DNA from: JAFIHK01 sp041441455
GTDB taxonomy: Bacteria; Bacteroidota; Bacteroidia; Bacteroidales; UBA932
Length of the DNA: 44,782 nt
NCBI GenBank assembly: GCA_041441455.1
Contig: JASDTB010000096.1
Coordinates: 1-44,782, forward strand
Direction of reading: 5' to 3'
A model generated the notes under the pieces. The model did no database searches and was not told the DNA's origin. It worked only from the letters and a program-made list of their open reading frames with translations. Both the position numbers and the translations under genes were made by a program. This document shows, piece by piece, positions 1-7,919 of the stretch (positions are counted from its first letter, which is position 1; every line of letters starts with the position of its first letter).

Positions 1-21
1 CAGGATCAAACTCTTCATTGT
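1..21 (-). rRNA. rrs: 16S ribosomal RNA, 5' end only
   Basis: The reverse complement of the first bases reads GAAGAGTTTGATCCTG, the universally conserved 5' end of bacterial 16S rRNA (the 27F primer site). Aligning to the E. coli 5' end puts mature nucleotide 1 near position 21. The rest of the gene lies outside the left edge, so this is a truncated copy caused by the window boundary and not a broken gene. Its promoter is upstream at 205-235. Confidence 0.93.
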
Positions 22-130
22 AAAATTTTTCTTTTTATATGTTTAGCTTGTCCTACTACTCTAAATTTCCGGTTAAGAAATTAACGCTTTACTCTTATTT
101 GTACTGTTTAAATTGTACTTGTCTTTCAGT

Positions 131-143
131 ATTGTCAAACAAC
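131..143 (-). promoter_or_regulatory. possible boxA-like antitermination element in the rRNA leader
   Basis: On the minus strand the leader contains GTTGTTTGACAAT, which resembles the boxA sequence (TGCTCTTTAACA / GTTCTTTGACAT type) found in rRNA leaders and bound by NusB-NusE. It lies between the rrn promoter and the 16S start, where boxA is expected. The resemblance is moderate and rests on motif memory only. Confidence 0.4.
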
Positions 144-204
144 GTTTTTTCCCCTTCAGAACCGCCTCTCTCTCTTTCACCACCCTTGTTCCGTTTAGGG
201 AGTG

Positions 205-235
205 CAAAGGTAGATATTCTTTTTTTATTTCCAAA
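205..235 (-). promoter_or_regulatory. rRNA operon promoter (Bacteroidetes type)
   Basis: On the minus strand a -33 TTTG (232-235) and a -7 TACCTTTG (205-212) are separated by exactly 19 bases, a perfect match to the Bacteroidetes TTTG-N19-21-TAnnTTTG promoter. Transcription would start near 198, giving an rRNA leader of roughly 175 bases. The rest of the 440-base interval between the 16S gene and the glycosyltransferase gene holds this leader, a boxA-like site, AT-rich sequence upstream of the promoter, and the oppositely directed promoter at 396-424. I see no gene in it. Confidence 0.85.
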
Positions 236-395
236 TTTATTTCAGCTTTTTTTAGAAAAATTGATAGATTCATTTCTAATCATCGTCTAAAGTGCACCCC
301 AGTATTAAAATGTATATTTTTCCACAAATTATGCAAGAAAAAATTTCAAAATAATTCTCTTTGTTGCAATGTTGAAATTCTCTTCATTTATAGAA

Positions 396-424
396 TTGCA
401 TTAGAATATTATTTCATACCTTTG
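396..424 (+). promoter_or_regulatory. promoter of the glycosyltransferase-pyrC-EamA run
   Basis: A -7 element TACCTTTG at 417-424 is preceded by TTG at 396-398 with an 18-base spacer. The start codon at 463 would then have a leader of about 30 bases. This promoter points away from the rrn promoter. Confidence 0.65.
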
Positions 425-462
425 GCGGAAATTTCTAAAAAGCAAAATTTTCAAGATAAATC

Positions 463-1191
463 ATGGCTTCCGATAAAATTGTAATAATTCCAACCTATAA
501 CGAGAAAGAAAACATAGAGAAGATTATCAGAGCTGTTAAAAGCCAGCCTGTAGCATTTGATATATTAATTATTGACGATGGTTCTCCTGATGGAACTGCT
601 GATATTGTTAAAAATCTTCAGAAAGAGTTTAATAATTCTCTTTTTATATTAGAGCGAAAGGGCAAGCTGGGCTTAGGAAAAGCATATATTACTGGTTTTA
701 AATGGGCGGTTGAGAATAATTACGAGTATATAGTTGAGATGGATGCTGACTTTTCGCATAATCCAAATGATCTTCCTAGATTGTACAAAGCTTGTGAAGA
801 GGGGGCTGATTTAGCAATTGGATCGAGGTATTGTAATGGAATAAGTGTTATTAACTGGCCTATAGGTAGGGTTATTATGTCTTATTATGCTTCAACATAT
901 GTTAGAAAAGTACTGGGTATGAAGATATTCGATACTACAGCTGGATTTAAGTGCTATAGAAGGCAAGTTTTGGATACTATTGATTTTTCAAGAATCAAAA
1001 TGAAGGGGTATGGTTTCCAAATCGAAATGAAATACAATACATATAAGCTTGGATTTAAAATCAAAGAGGTTCCGATTATCTTTGTAGATAGAACTGAGGG
1101 GACTTCAAAAATGAGCAGTGGTATCTTTGGAGAAGCTTTTTGGGGTGTGTTAAAAATGAGATATCGCAGAATTAGGCCAAGAAAAAAGTAA
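463..1191 (+). CDS. polyprenol-phosphate glycosyltransferase, GT2 / DPM1-like
   Basis: A 242-residue single-domain GT-A glycosyltransferase of family 2 resembling dolichyl/polyprenyl-phosphate mannosyltransferases, which move a sugar from a nucleotide donor to a polyprenyl phosphate on the cytoplasmic face of the membrane. The N-terminus has the nucleotide-binding strand VIIPTYNEKENI and a following IIDDGSPDGT; the metal-binding DxD-type motif is EMDADFSHNP at about residues 93-102. QIEMKY, near residues 187-192, is also typical. There is no C-terminal membrane segment, so it belongs to the soluble class like yeast-independent DPM1. The ATG at 463 lies just downstream of a good promoter. It is followed after 36 bases by pyrC in the same direction. 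Donor and acceptor cannot be told from sequence. Confidence 0.88.
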   Translation: MASDKIVIIPTYNEKENIEKIIRAVKSQPVAFDILIIDDGSPDGTADIVKNLQKEFNNSLFILERKGKLGLGKAYITGFKWAVENNYEYIVEMDADFSHNPNDLPRLYKACEEGADLAIGSRYCNGISVINWPIGRVIMSYYASTYVRKVLGMKIFDTTAGFKCYRRQVLDTIDFSRIKMKGYGFQIEMKYNTYKLGFKIKEVPIIFVDRTEGTSKMSSGIFGEAFWGVLKMRYRRIRPRKK

Positions 1192-1227
1192 CAAGGACCT
1201 TTTCAGCAAAATAAAAAATGACGATTT

Positions 1228-2583
1228 ATGTCGGTACTGATAAAAAATGCCGTAATAGTAAATGAGGGGCTATCTTTCAAAGGTAGCCTCTTTATACATA
1301 ACGAACAGATTGTCGCTGTTGTTAAAAATGGAGAAGCTATTCCTGATATAGTGGGATCAATTGATCAATATGAGATAATTGAAGCAGACGGGTATTATCT
1401 ATTTCCAGGAATAATTGATGACCAAGTTCATTTTAGAGAACCGGGAAGTACTCATAAAGGAGATATCGCTTCTGAAAGCAGAGCCGCGATTTTAGGTGGT
1501 GTTACATCTTTCATGGATATGCCAAACAATAATCCTCCATCGATTACAAATGTCTCTTTAGAAAACAAATTTGATATTGCAGCAGCAAATTCGTTTTGCA
1601 ACTATAGTTTTTATCTTGGGGCTTCTAATTCAAATATTGATGAAATTGTAAATTGCAATAAATCTAAAATATGCGGTATTAAGGTATTTATGGGATCATC
1701 TACTGGTAATATGTTAGTTGATGACCAAAATGCTCTTGAAAAGATCTTCTCTAGTTCTGGAAAATTAATTGCTACACACTGCGAAGAGGAAAAAATCATC
1801 AAAACAAATTTAGAAAAAGCAAAGAGTCAGTATGGTGAAAATATTCCTTTTGAAATGCATCCTCTAATTAGAAGCAGAGAGGCATGCATCTCATCGACAA
1901 AAAAGGCAATAGATCTTGCTCTAAAATATAATTCAAAGCTACATGTGCTTCATATCAGTACTAAAGAAGAGGTTGATATGATAAAAAAAGCATCTGAGCA
2001 AAATCCGAAAATAACTGGTGAGACTTGTGTCCATTATCTTGTCTTAGATTCCTCTTTTTACGCATCGCTTGGCTCTAAAATGAAATGTAATCCTGCAATC
2101 AAAGAGTTGGATGACCAAAAGGCAATCATTGATGCAGTTAAAAATGGAGTGATAAAAGTTATAGCTACAGACCATGCACCTCATACTAAAGATGAGAAGA
2201 ATCAAGGATATCTAGCTGCTCCTTCTGGGCTTCCTCTTGTGCAGCATAGCTTTCAAATCATGTGGTCATTAGTGGAAAAGGGAGTGTTTGATATAACTGA
2301 TATTGCCAAAACAATGTCACATGCACCTGCCGATGTCTATGGCATTGATAAACGAGGATACATTAGACCTGGATATTATGCAGATTTTTTCATTGTAGAT
2401 CCAACAAAAAAAGATTTGCATAGCACAACTAATCCTGCATATAAATGTGGATGGTCTCCATTCGAAGGAACAATTTTTAATTGCAGTATTATTCACACAT
2501 TTGTTAATGGCACTCAAGTGGTTAAAAATAGCCTTATTACAGGAAGTAAAAACAGTAAAGAACTAAAATTTAAAAATGAGTAA
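1228..2583 (+). CDS. pyrC: dihydroorotase (class I)
   Basis: This 451-residue amidohydrolase cyclises carbamoyl-aspartate to dihydroorotate in de novo pyrimidine synthesis in the cytoplasm. The family signature VHFREPG lies at about residues 67-73. The expected carboxylated lysine is K152 in KVFMGSSTGN, metal-ligand histidines are H184 (ATHCEEE) and H242 (LHVLHIS), and the catalytic aspartate is D315 in ATDHAPH. The first histidine of the usual HxH pair is glutamine here (Q66, giving DDQVHF), while H68 is kept. I recall the DDQVHF form from other Bacteroidetes dihydroorotases, so the gene is likely active. Length fits the family. Its stop overlaps the next start by 8 bases (2576-2583), suggesting coupled translation with the EamA gene. 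Confidence 0.93.
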   Translation: MSVLIKNAVIVNEGLSFKGSLFIHNEQIVAVVKNGEAIPDIVGSIDQYEIIEADGYYLFPGIIDDQVHFREPGSTHKGDIASESRAAILGGVTSFMDMPNNNPPSITNVSLENKFDIAAANSFCNYSFYLGASNSNIDEIVNCNKSKICGIKVFMGSSTGNMLVDDQNALEKIFSSSGKLIATHCEEEKIIKTNLEKAKSQYGENIPFEMHPLIRSREACISSTKKAIDLALKYNSKLHVLHISTKEEVDMIKKASEQNPKITGETCVHYLVLDSSFYASLGSKMKCNPAIKELDDQKAIIDAVKNGVIKVIATDHAPHTKDEKNQGYLAAPSGLPLVQHSFQIMWSLVEKGVFDITDIAKTMSHAPADVYGIDKRGYIRPGYYADFFIVDPTKKDLHSTTNPAYKCGWSPFEGTIFNCSIIHTFVNGTQVVKNSLITGSKNSKELKFKNE

Positions 2584-3490
2584 AAAGATTTCTTCGGTAA
2601 TTATATATATATCAATTCTAACTGCTGTAACATTTTGGGGATTTTCATTTATCTGGACAAATTCGCTGCTTCAACAAGGATTTCCAGTGTACTCGCTTGT
2701 CTTCTTCCGAATGATTTTTGCAGCTATTATATTATCAATTGTCTCATTTACGGCAAGAAAAATAGAGAAAGTAGATAAAAAAGATTATGGATGGTTTCTA
2801 TTGTTAGTTTTGTTAGAGCCCTTTATCTACTTTTTAGGAGAGACCTTTGGTCTACAGATTTTAAATTCGCCTACTATTAGTTCGATAATTATTTCTACTA
2901 TTCCTCTTTTTGCAATGATTGCTGGGATCGTATTCTATAAAGAGAGAGTGGGAATAATAAATGTACTAGGTATCATAATTACTCTGCCAGGTATTTTACT
3001 TGTAGTATTTGAGAAAGGAGGAATTAGTGTTGATCACTATATTGGTATTTTGCTTCTTTTTGTAGCTGTTTTTGCTGCTGTTGGGTACTCAGTAGTTGTA
3101 AAGAGATTAGCTGGAAAATATAATAGTTATACAATTGTTACATATCAGCACACTTTAGGAGCTTTATACTTTTTGCCATTTTTTCTATTTAGTGATTTAC
3201 AAAGTCTCTCACTAGATATGTTCACATGGTCAGTACTCTCCCCTCTTCTTTTTTTAGCAATTTTATGTTCTTGTGTAGCATTTATACTATTTATTAATTC
3301 TATTAAAGTATTGGGAGTTGCCAGAGCAAATATTTTCACAACTCTTGTTCCAGCAATATCTGCTATTGGAGCTTTCTTGCTCGGACATGAAGATATGAGT
3401 TTTAGAAAAGCACTAGGTATTGCTGTTGTTATTGCAGGTGTAATTATAGCTCAATGGCAAAAAAAATCAGCCAAGGAGTTGGCTGATTAA
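2576..3490 (+). CDS. EamA/DMT-superfamily transporter
   Basis: A 304-residue protein with about ten hydrophobic helices arranged as two EamA repeats (roughly residues 10-150 and 160-295), placing it in the drug/metabolite transporter superfamily of inner-membrane exporters or permeases. Repeat features include the GFSFIWTN segment near the N-terminus and the closing helix RKALGIAVVIAGVIIAQW. The start ATGAGTAA overlaps the pyrC stop. The last codons double as one arm of a transcription terminator (3465-3488). Substrate unknown; DMT members carry amino acids, nucleosides or drugs and this cannot be resolved here. Confidence 0.88.
   Translation: MSKKISSVIIYISILTAVTFWGFSFIWTNSLLQQGFPVYSLVFFRMIFAAIILSIVSFTARKIEKVDKKDYGWFLLLVLLEPFIYFLGETFGLQILNSPTISSIIISTIPLFAMIAGIVFYKERVGIINVLGIIITLPGILLVVFEKGGISVDHYIGILLLFVAVFAAVGYSVVVKRLAGKYNSYTIVTYQHTLGALYFLPFFLFSDLQSLSLDMFTWSVLSPLLFLAILCSCVAFILFINSIKVLGVARANIFTTLVPAISAIGAFLLGHEDMSFRKALGIAVVIAGVIIAQWQKKSAKELAD
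3459..3488. terminator. bidirectional terminator embedded in the end of the EamA gene
   Basis: A perfect 10-bp stem AATCAGCCAA / TTGGCTGATT (3465-3474 and 3479-3488) with loop GGAG. Read on the minus strand it is followed by eight U residues (A tract at 3459-3466), making it a strong intrinsic terminator for tex. On the plus strand it spans the last codons of the EamA gene and is followed by a weaker T-rich stretch. Confidence 0.8.
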
Positions 3491-3506
3491 GTTTCTTTTG
3501 TGTCTC

Positions 3507-5645
3507 TTATTTTTTAAGACTCAGTTGTATTCTTTTTCTAGCAGAATCTATTTCTATAACTTTAACCTCTACGGCTTGATGTAGCTTTAGAACTTCTGAC
3601 GGAGAGGAGATGAATTTATCTGACATTTGGGAGATATGAATAAGACCATCTTGTTTGATTCCTAGGTCTACAAATGCTCCAAAATTTGTAATATTAGTTA
3701 CGATTCCTGGTAATATCATTCCTATTTTAAGATCTTCGATTGTCTGAATATCCTCCGAAAATTCCATTTTAACAACACCTGTCCGTGGGTCTCTTCCTGG
3801 CTTTGAAAGTTCAGTAATAATATCGTTTAAGGTTGGTAATCCCACTTCGTTTGTAGTGTATTTATTCAGTTCAATTTTAGACCTCTTTTCATCATCTTTA
3901 ATAAGGTCTACAACTGAACATTTTAGATCCGTAGCCATCTTTTCTACTAGAGAGTACCTCTCTGGGTGGACCGCAGAATTATCAAGAGGGTTTGGTGCAT
4001 CCGGGATTCTTAAGAAGCCTGCGCATTGTTCATAAACCTTCTCTCCCAGTCTCTTTACCTTTAGTAATTGGTTTCGACTTTTAAATGGTCCATTGATTGA
4101 CCTATATTCAATGATGTTTTGGGCCAGTGATGGGCCAATTCCTGACACATAACTTAAAAGGTGTTTGCTTGCAGTGTTCAAATTTACACCAACCTTATTA
4201 ACACAACTAATTACCACATTATCTAGTTTCTCCTTTAGAAGGCTTTGGTCTACATCATGCTGATATTGTCCTACTCCTATTGATTTTGGGTCTATTTTGA
4301 CTAATTCAGCTAATGGGTCCATTACTCTCCTACCAATTGAGACTGCACCCCTAACAGTTACGTCGTAGTTAGGAAACTCTTCTCTTGCAATTGGGGATGC
4401 TGAATAGACAGATGCACCATCTTCACTTACTGAAAATACTTTGACCCCTTCGGGCATTGGTATTTTTTTAATAAATGCCTCTGTTTCTCTACTAGCAGTT
4501 CCATCACCTATAGCAATTACCTCAATCTTATACGATTCGACAAGATTGGATATTTTTTTTATTGCTTGTATCTTTTCGTTTACTGGAGGGTGAGGGTAAA
4601 TTGTGTCGTTGTGAAGAAGATCTCCCATTGAATCCAGACAGACAATCTTACATCCGGTCCTGAATCCTGGGTCAATTGCTAAAACACGTTTTTGTCCGAG
4701 TGGTGGAGCTAAAAGTAATGCCGTTAAGTTTTCTCCAAAAACTCTAATTGATTCAATATCTGCCTTCTCTTTTGCAATTTTAAGAGACTCATTTTCTACT
4801 GAAGGATGCAAAAGTCTTTTATAGCTATCTTCAATAGCCTCTTCAATTTGTTGTTTGTTTTCAAATGGAATTCTTTCTCCTTTAGGATAAACAAATCTTC
4901 TAATACCGTTGAGACAGTAATCTTGCTCTACAGAAACTTTTGCTTGTAGCTCTCCATCATTAACTCCTCGCAAAATCGCAAGTAATCTATGAGCTGGAAT
5001 ATTGTATATACTTCCTGTATAGTCAAAATAATTTTTAAACTTGCTAGACTCTACGTCTTCAATTCCTTTTTGAGCTTTAGAGACTATTTTACCAAACTTA
5101 ATATATTGAGTACGCAGATCTTCTCTTACTTCAATTTTCTCACTTATCCTTTCTGCAATTATATCTCTTGCGCCAGATAGTGCATCCTCTTCAGTCTTTA
5201 CATCTTTTCCAAGAAATCGTTTTGCGATAGATTTTACATTTTCAGCTTTAAATGTCATTAAAGTGTCAGCAAGCGGCTCTAAACCTTTCTCTTTTGCAAT
5301 AGTAGCTTTAGTTCTTTTTTTTGGGCGATAAGGAAGATACAAATCTTCTAATCTCTGACTATCTACACATTCAACAATCTCTTTTCTTAAAGAATCATTT
5401 AATTTACCTTGCTCTTCAATTGATTTTAGGACAGCCTCTTTTCTTTTTTCTAATTCATCAAACTTTGAAACATAGTGTTTGATTTCGGCAACTTGAACTT
5501 CGTCTAAAGTCCCAGTTCTCTCTTTTCGATATCTTGATATGAAAGGTACAGTAGCGCCCTCTTCTATTAGTTCTACGCAATTCTCTACTTGCCATGGCAT
5601 AACACTTAGTTTTGTAGAGATGAAATCGATATAAAGCTTAATCAT
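3507..5645 (-). CDS. tex: Tex-family RNA-binding transcription accessory protein
   Basis: A 712-residue Tex/YhgF protein. It begins with the helical Tex N-domain (SRYRKERTGTLDEVQV near residue 35), followed by a YqgF/RNase H-like domain (VLAIDPGFRTGCKIVCLD near residue 330), helix-hairpin-helix repeats (VGVNLNTASKHLLSYVSGIG near residue 485) and a C-terminal S1 domain (GMILPGIVTNITNFGAFVDL near residue 635). Tex binds nucleic acid and acts around transcribing polymerase and ribosomes. I chose the ATG at 5645: the frame stays open further upstream, but those 39 residues would lie inside the CLC gene and resemble no Tex. From 5645 the protein matches family length and overlaps the CLC stop by 8 bases (ATGATTAA), implying one transcript. 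The terminator is at 3459-3488. Confidence 0.95.
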   Translation of the reverse strand: MIKLYIDFISTKLSVMPWQVENCVELIEEGATVPFISRYRKERTGTLDEVQVAEIKHYVSKFDELEKRKEAVLKSIEEQGKLNDSLRKEIVECVDSQRLEDLYLPYRPKKRTKATIAKEKGLEPLADTLMTFKAENVKSIAKRFLGKDVKTEEDALSGARDIIAERISEKIEVREDLRTQYIKFGKIVSKAQKGIEDVESSKFKNYFDYTGSIYNIPAHRLLAILRGVNDGELQAKVSVEQDYCLNGIRRFVYPKGERIPFENKQQIEEAIEDSYKRLLHPSVENESLKIAKEKADIESIRVFGENLTALLLAPPLGQKRVLAIDPGFRTGCKIVCLDSMGDLLHNDTIYPHPPVNEKIQAIKKISNLVESYKIEVIAIGDGTASRETEAFIKKIPMPEGVKVFSVSEDGASVYSASPIAREEFPNYDVTVRGAVSIGRRVMDPLAELVKIDPKSIGVGQYQHDVDQSLLKEKLDNVVISCVNKVGVNLNTASKHLLSYVSGIGPSLAQNIIEYRSINGPFKSRNQLLKVKRLGEKVYEQCAGFLRIPDAPNPLDNSAVHPERYSLVEKMATDLKCSVVDLIKDDEKRSKIELNKYTTNEVGLPTLNDIITELSKPGRDPRTGVVKMEFSEDIQTIEDLKIGMILPGIVTNITNFGAFVDLGIKQDGLIHISQMSDKFISSPSEVLKLHQAVEVKVIEIDSARKRIQLSLKK

Positions 5646-7413
5646 GGGAAACTTGTTGTAATTGTTGTCTGTATGCAGAAAATATTTTTGATTTGGATAC
5701 AAATCCAATGTATACTTTATCTTTATCAATAACTGGGAGGTTCCAAGCTTGAGAAGTATCAAATTTTCTCATGACACACTCCATTTTATCGTCAATAAAA
5801 ACAAAATCAACTGGTATTGTCATAATTTCAGAAACTTTTAGTTTATTGTAAAGCTCTTTATCAAACATTATATGGCGTATATCATCAAGCAATATTATAC
5901 CGACTAACCTGGAAGAAGAGTCGATAACAGGGAAGATATTTCTTTTAGATTTTGAAATAATCTCAACTAAATCTCCCAAAGTTTTGTCTATTGATACTGT
6001 TTTAAAGTCGCTTTCGATTAAATCAGATGTTTTTAACAAAGTTAAAACAGCCTGATCACTATCATGAGTTAATAGGTCTCCTTGTTTTGCAATTCGTTTA
6101 GTGTAGATTGAATATGGTTCAAATGTTCTAATAGTTGCAAATGAGACAGCAGAAGTGATAATAAGAGGCATTAGTAAAATGTATCCCCCAGTTATCTCTG
6201 CAATTAAAAAGATAGCTGTCATAGGCGCCTGCATTACACCAGCCATCATTCCAGCCATTCCAACAAGGGCAAAATTTGCCTCAGGCACAACGTATAATCC
6301 TGAAAGATTTATAATTCTAGCTATTACAAATCCACTTATACCTCCTATAAAGAGTGTCGGTCCAAATGTCCCCCCTACACCTCCTCCTCCATTTGTAAAA
6401 GACATCGCAATAACCTTGAAAAAAATTACCCCTATAAAGAAGATCGGTATAAACCACTTAAATTCGAATAGATGTTCAAATATCCCTGATTTGATAGCTT
6501 GTTCTGTATTATTGTTTAATAGCGCCGATAACGAATCGTATCCTTCACCATATAAAGGAGGAAAGATAAAGATAAGAATACCTAATCCAATTGATGATAT
6601 AATCCATTTTTTATAAGGATTCTTGATCTCCTTAAGTTTATCTTCTACACTTAAAGTTGTTCTTGTAAAGTATAATGAGATGAATCCACAGAATAATCCG
6701 AGAAGGATATAAAATGGAATATTCCTCATTGTAAACATCTGAATCGAATTGCCAAATACGACAGAATCTCCAAGAAAAAGGTATGATACAGCTGCAGCAG
6801 TTACTGCTGAAGTTAATAATGGCAATATTGATGTCATAGAGATATTGAAAAGTAGAATCTCAAGTGTGAAAAGGATTCCAGCTAATGGTGCCTTAAAAAT
6901 ACCTGCTACAGCCCCAGCTGCCCCACATCCAAGCAGAATTGTCATATGTTTGTACGAGAGACCAGTGATTCTAGCAATATTAGACCCTATTGCAGCTCCT
7001 GTATAGACTATTGGCGCTTCGGCTCCTACAGAGCCCCCAAAACCGATAGTAACAGAACTTGCAGCCATTGATGTCCAAGTATTGTGGGATTTAATTTTTG
7101 ATTCATTTTTTGAGACTGCTAAAAGCACTTTTGTTACTCCATGTCCAATGTTATCCTTCACCACATATTTTACAAAAAGGAGAGCAATAAGCATTCCGAC
7201 ACCAGGGTATAATAAATAGAAAAAACTATCATAACCAGAGCTAAACCAACCTGTTAAAAGCGCTGATACAAAATGGATCGACTTTTTTAAAACTACAGCA
7301 GCTAACCCACTTAGCAAGCCTGTAACTAAGGCTAGCACAATAAGTAGCTTATCCTCTTGTAGTTGTTTGATTTTATTGAAAATATAATTAGCGAGTGAAC
7401 ATAGTCTTTTCAT
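5638..7413 (-). CDS. CLC-family chloride channel/transporter with CBS domains
   Basis: A 591-residue CLC protein: about residues 1-440 form the membrane domain and 450-585 hold a tandem CBS pair, which in this family binds adenine nucleotides and gates the pore. Pore motifs are GHGVTK (90-95), GSVGAEAP (127-134), KAPLAGILFTLE (174-185) and GGTFGPTLF. The gating external glutamate is kept as E132. Compared with E. coli ClcA, the filter serine of GSGIP is H91 and the position of the inner proton glutamate E203 is I186, with the adjacent E185 retained. This variant pattern occurs in a wide bacterial subgroup as I recall. Transport may thus be uncoupled or follow a different proton route; that is inference. 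Its stop overlaps the tex start. Confidence 0.92.
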   Translation of the reverse strand: MKRLCSLANYIFNKIKQLQEDKLLIVLALVTGLLSGLAAVVLKKSIHFVSALLTGWFSSGYDSFFYLLYPGVGMLIALLFVKYVVKDNIGHGVTKVLLAVSKNESKIKSHNTWTSMAASSVTIGFGGSVGAEAPIVYTGAAIGSNIARITGLSYKHMTILLGCGAAGAVAGIFKAPLAGILFTLEILLFNISMTSILPLLTSAVTAAAVSYLFLGDSVVFGNSIQMFTMRNIPFYILLGLFCGFISLYFTRTTLSVEDKLKEIKNPYKKWIISSIGLGILIFIFPPLYGEGYDSLSALLNNNTEQAIKSGIFEHLFEFKWFIPIFFIGVIFFKVIAMSFTNGGGGVGGTFGPTLFIGGISGFVIARIINLSGLYVVPEANFALVGMAGMMAGVMQAPMTAIFLIAEITGGYILLMPLIITSAVSFATIRTFEPYSIYTKRIAKQGDLLTHDSDQAVLTLLKTSDLIESDFKTVSIDKTLGDLVEIISKSKRNIFPVIDSSSRLVGIILLDDIRHIMFDKELYNKLKVSEIMTIPVDFVFIDDKMECVMRKFDTSQAWNLPVIDKDKVYIGFVSKSKIFSAYRQQLQQVSHD

Positions 7414-7423
7414 AGCACGAATA

Positions 7424-7454
7424 TAAAAAAAAAGGCTGAGTTTTAATCAGCCTT
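7424..7454 (-). terminator. intrinsic terminator after the acidic-tail protein gene
   Basis: An 8-bp stem AAGGCTGA / TCAGCCTT (7432-7439 and 7447-7454), followed on the minus strand by a U-rich run from the A tract at 7425-7433. It lies 15-45 bases past the stop at 7470 and separates that gene from the CLC gene. Confidence 0.8.
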
Positions 7455-7469
7455 AAAGAATAATATTCT

Positions 7470-7850
7470 TTATTCGTCGGACTCCTCTTCTTCTGAGAAG
7501 CTGCTTGATGTGTCATCATCTGGAAAATCATCCGGATCGTCGGCATCAATGTCACCGCCACCTCCAAACAGACCGTTTTCTGCATCCTCATAGTCGTCTA
7601 TCTTAACATCAACCTTTACAAGATATATTGCATCTGGAACTTCAAGAGATACGGCATAGAAGAAAGAACCATCTGGTTTATCTACTTTAATTATATCTCC
7701 CATATAATCAGCGTAACCTCTTGGATATTTTTCCTTTAGGGCTGCTAATAGTTCTGGGCTTAAATTTGCGTAGCTAATAACGGATCTCTTCTTGTTCTTA
7801 CTAGAAGATGCTGAAGGTGTGGGTTTTGGGATATTCGTATTTTTCTCCAT
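7470..7850 (-). CDS. small conserved protein with acidic C-terminal tail, function unknown
   Basis: A 126-residue cytoplasmic protein. Residues 1-22 are polar, basic and low-complexity (Pro/Ser/Lys). Residues 23-90 form a compact region beginning SYANLSPELLAALKEKYPRG and containing aromatic and beta-prone segments (SFFYAVSLEVPDAIYLVKVD). The last 35-40 residues are almost all Asp, Glu and Ser with a GGGG break. I recall similar small acidic-tailed proteins across Bacteroidetes, sometimes labelled as primase without support; I see no primase motif. A possible -7 box TAATTTTG sits at 7903-7910. An acidic tail suggests binding to a basic partner or mimicry of nucleic acid, but this is speculation. 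Confidence 0.75.
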   Translation of the reverse strand: MEKNTNIPKPTPSASSSKNKKRSVISYANLSPELLAALKEKYPRGYADYMGDIIKVDKPDGSFFYAVSLEVPDAIYLVKVDVKIDDYEDAENGLFGGGGDIDADDPDDFPDDDTSSSFSEEEESDE

Positions 7851-7919
7851 ATAAAAAAACAGTACTGATTTATTTTGGGCTGCAATTATAGTGCAATTTT
7901 TTCAAAATTATTAACTTTT

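Noticed and set aside
84..100. Possible mobile-element or tRNA sequence between the 16S gene and 463
   Set aside because: No cloverleaf, terminal repeats or transposase fragment could be found; the interval is explained by the rRNA leader and two promoters.
113..484. 123-residue open frame on the plus strand before the glycosyltransferase gene
   Set aside because: It runs over the rRNA leader and promoter, has low-complexity Phe/Ser-rich translation and overlaps the promoter of the real gene at 463.
5646..5762. Upstream extension of tex
   Set aside because: These codons lie within the CLC gene and do not resemble a Tex N-terminus; the 8-bp overlapping ATG at 5645 fits coupling.
6155..6616. 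153-residue plus-strand frame inside the CLC gene
   Set aside because: It is antisense to the conserved CLC pore region and its Ile/Pro-rich translation matches nothing.
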